From Ignavibacteria bacterium (GTDB lineage Bacteria; Bacteroidota; Ignavibacteria; UBA10030; SZUA-254): DNA of 7,966 nt. A program made the translations under genes and the position numbers. Below are positions 7,051 to 7,966 of the stretch, one piece after another. The notes under the pieces are model-generated. The model saw only the letters and a program-made list of their open reading frames with translations, was not told the DNA's origin and made no database searches. The stretch lies in assembly GCA_005877655.1 (NCBI GenBank), contig VBOC01000047.1, forward strand, positions 3,434 through 11,399. The letters are read 5' to 3'. Position 1 is the stretch's first letter; the number at the start of each line of letters is the position of its first letter.

Positions 7051-7158
7051 TTAGAAGAACTCCTGGTGCTCGTAGAGGGAGATGGTATAGGGTCTTCCCG
7101 GAAGGGGTGATGAGGTGTGGACAGCATAAGGGAAAATGGGGTTCCGGGAGACTAGCAT
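7051..7158 (-). CDS. possible 35-residue leader ORF upstream of lat (hypothetical)
   Basis: ATG at 7158 opens a 35-codon frame ending TAA (7053-7051), 66 nt before the lat ATG. The peptide starts MLVSRNPIFPYAVH and ends SLYEHQEFF; I recognise no family, signal or membrane segment. The ATG is only five bases below the predicted -10 box, so translation would be leaderless or nearly so. Proline, tyrosine and phenylalanine are frequent but lysine is absent, so it does not look like a lysine-sensing attenuator. Codons GAG CAC C (7071-7065) contain the sequence complementary to the lat ribosome binding site. It may be no more than a chance ORF. Confidence 0.2.
   Translation of the reverse strand: MLVSRNPIFPYAVHTSSPLPGRPYTISLYEHQEFF
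7092..7152 (-). repeat. imperfect inverted repeat in the lat leader
   Basis: On the plus strand GTCTTCCCGGAA (7092-7103) and TTCCGGGAGAC (7142-7152) are complementary apart from one extra base, separated by 38 nt. The core TTCC[C/G]GGAA is nearly self-complementary in each arm, so the pair could be either a long-loop RNA hairpin or two operator-like sites just downstream of the promoter. Confidence 0.3.
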
Positions 7159-7163
7159 ATTCC

Positions 7164-7192
7164 AATATAAGGATATTTTCGCTTTCCGTCAA
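7164..7192 (-). promoter_or_regulatory. sigma70-type promoter of lat
   Basis: Read on the minus strand: -35 TTGACG (7192-7187, five of six matches to TTGACA), a 17-base spacer, then -10 TATATT (7169-7164, five of six matches to TATAAT). The transcript would start near 7158-7156 and have a leader of about 170 nt before lat. Many Bacteroidota use a different -7 element (TAnnTTTG), so a canonical box pair here is notable but fits deeper-branching relatives of the group. Confidence 0.6.
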
Positions 7193-7356
7193 CGCCCGCA
7201 CAATCAATAATCATCCCAACTCACTCTCACGCACACGCTTACACCAAAATTACCAACCGATAACTAATACGCTGCCCAGGACAGGTCAGGCCCGGCCACC
7301 CCACCTTACTTTACCCAAAAATGGCTACTCGCGAGATTTAGGGTGTCAAAGGACCA
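7193..7356. other. intergenic stretch between DUF5131 remnant and lat promoter, no gene seen
   Basis: This stretch has many stops in the frames I read and no protein family I recognise. It is strongly strand-skewed: the plus strand is C/A-rich (runs such as ACTCACTCTCACGCACACG) and poor in G. A TTTGACA on the minus strand near 7351-7345 lacks a convincing -10 partner, and CTCGCGAG near 7328 is a short palindrome. No terminator with a clear U tract follows the DUF5131 remnant. Confidence 0.4.
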
Positions 7357-7482
7357 TTACACAGAGGTTGCCTGGGTTACTTGAGGCCGGTGGACCTGCC
7401 GTGCGAGTGCGGGCATCTCATCATACGTCTACCCAAAGAGACTCCGCCCGGTGCGATCCTTTCTCACTCCCCCCCATTGTTT
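7357..7482 (-). pseudogene. out-of-frame 3' remnant of the DUF5131 gene with an internal TAG
   Basis: From 7482 on the minus strand the codons read KQWGGVRKDRTGRSLFG, then TAG (7431-7429), then TYDEMPALARQVHRP and on to TAA (7359-7357). Family members normally read FFFKQWGG...RTGR.L.GRTYDEMP, so this is the genuine C-terminus displaced by a frameshift near 7483-7489. The TAG stands exactly where an arginine codon is expected (GRTYDEMP). Confidence 0.75.
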
Positions 7483-7966
7483 GAAGTGGCACATTCGCAT
7501 CCCGGCACTGTCTCAGGATTGACTCGGGCCATTCCGATTTCATTGGCCTGGAACCCGGGCCCGATTCTCCGCCTACAATCACCCAATGAATACTGGTTAG
7601 CGGCAAATTATCCAATGGTCCGATCAAAGGCTCGCACGAAAGAAACCGAACACGCGCTGGCACAAGTTGAAGGTCGTAGATGCGATGCACTACTCGTTCG
7701 TCCTCCACACTCACGCCCATCCATATATTTGGCGTCCATGATAACATTTCCGCCACGTGAAGAAGCCGCTTGCTCCGCTTGGTCAAAATCTGGAAAGTAT
7801 GTTGAGGGCATTTCGCCATCGTGCCAAATACAGTCTTGATGTACTCGACGGGTATGTCTTCATGAAAGAGGTCGCTCATCGAATTGACAAATACTACTCT
7901 TGGCTCTCTCCACCGTAATGGAGCTTCAAGCAAGTCGGGCTGTAGCGTCACCTCGAACCCATTCTT
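7421..7966 (-). CDS. DUF5131 (phage Gp37/Gp68-like, three-Cys-motif) family protein, 5' part outside window, frameshifted 3' end
   Basis: The frame is open to the right edge: its first visible codons read KNGFEVTLQPD, a typical internal stretch of the family, so the GTG at 7951 is not the start. Family motifs follow in order: RVVFVNSMSDLFHEDIP, HTFQILTKRSKRL, NIWMGVSVEDERV, VRFLSCEPLIGPLD, HWVIVGGESGPGSRPM and RQCRDANVP. The N-terminal cysteine cluster (SPGC..CYA-like, radical-SAM-style) would lie beyond the window. After VPL (7484) the family continues as KQWGG, but in another frame. The annotated frame instead ends with 20 unrelated residues at TGA 7421-7423. The family is common in phages, mobile elements and genomes, often beside a TcmP partner gene; its reaction is not established. 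Probably a pseudogene unless the sequence is wrong. Confidence 0.82.
   Translation of the reverse strand, partial: KNGFEVTLQPDLLEAPLRWREPRVVFVNSMSDLFHEDIPVEYIKTVFGTMAKCPQHTFQILTKRSKRLLHVAEMLSWTPNIWMGVSVEDERVVHRIYDLQLVPARVRFLSCEPLIGPLDNLPLTSIHWVIVGGESGPGSRPMKSEWPESILRQCRDANVPLQTMGGSEKGSHRAESLWVDV

Noticed and set aside
6985..7160. Lysine riboswitch in the leader of lat
   Set aside because: I could not find the conserved lysine-riboswitch core, only a short inverted repeat; a covariance-model search would settle it.
6927..7839. Plus-strand ORFs of 185 and 152 codons near the right end
   Set aside because: They run antisense to the lat leader and DUF5131; low-complexity composition and no family similarity.

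Overview
This window most likely comes from the chromosome or a metagenome contig of a member of the Bacteroidota/Chlorobi lineage (Ignavibacteria- or Kryptonia-like). The main evidence is two secreted proteins with the type IX secretion (T9SS) sorting signature NYPNPFNPTT near the C-terminus. By eye the sequence is moderately GC-rich. Taxonomy is inferred from protein style only.

Layout. Positions 2-1153 (+) hold the 3' part of a secreted T9SS cargo gene that enters from the left edge. After about 120 nt with a weak hairpin comes a second, much larger cargo gene, 1278-5495 (+). It encodes a signal peptide, a long Asp-box (BNR/VPS10-like) beta-propeller region, three SdrD-B-like domains, and a C-terminal module paralogous to the end of the first gene. 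A strong hairpin with a perfect 30-nt palindrome separates it from a convergent gene, 5575-6984 (-), which encodes L-lysine 6-transaminase (lat). Upstream of lat lie a textbook sigma70-type promoter (7164-7192) and a leader of about 170 nt with a possible small ORF. The right edge (7357-7966, -) holds the 3' part of a DUF5131 (phage Gp37/Gp68-like, three-Cys-motif) gene.

The most unusual point is that three of the four genes carry small lesions, which can be read from conserved motifs that continue in another frame or are missing. (1) The large cargo gene has a normal signal peptide only if translation starts upstream of its first usable ATG, but there the frame reads ATG-TAA, or needs one extra base after ATG1234. 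(2) Its sorting domain lacks about 22 central residues compared with its paralog. (3) lat has lost about 37-40 nt encoding the expected substrate-binding RFRP segment, and its true C-terminus (LTIQREEVDQ...) continues in a different frame. (4) The DUF5131 gene has a frameshift just before KQWGG and then an in-frame TAG. Either this is a decaying locus or the assembly is poor here. Raw reads would decide.

Functionally the two cargo proteins are probably surface or extracellular proteins, while lat (lysine to allysine) and DUF5131 are unrelated to them. I found no CRISPR array, tRNA, rRNA or insertion sequence. The candidate new biology is limited to the lat leader (promoter, small ORF, possible Shine-Dalgarno sequestration) and to the poorly described three-Cys DUF5131 family.
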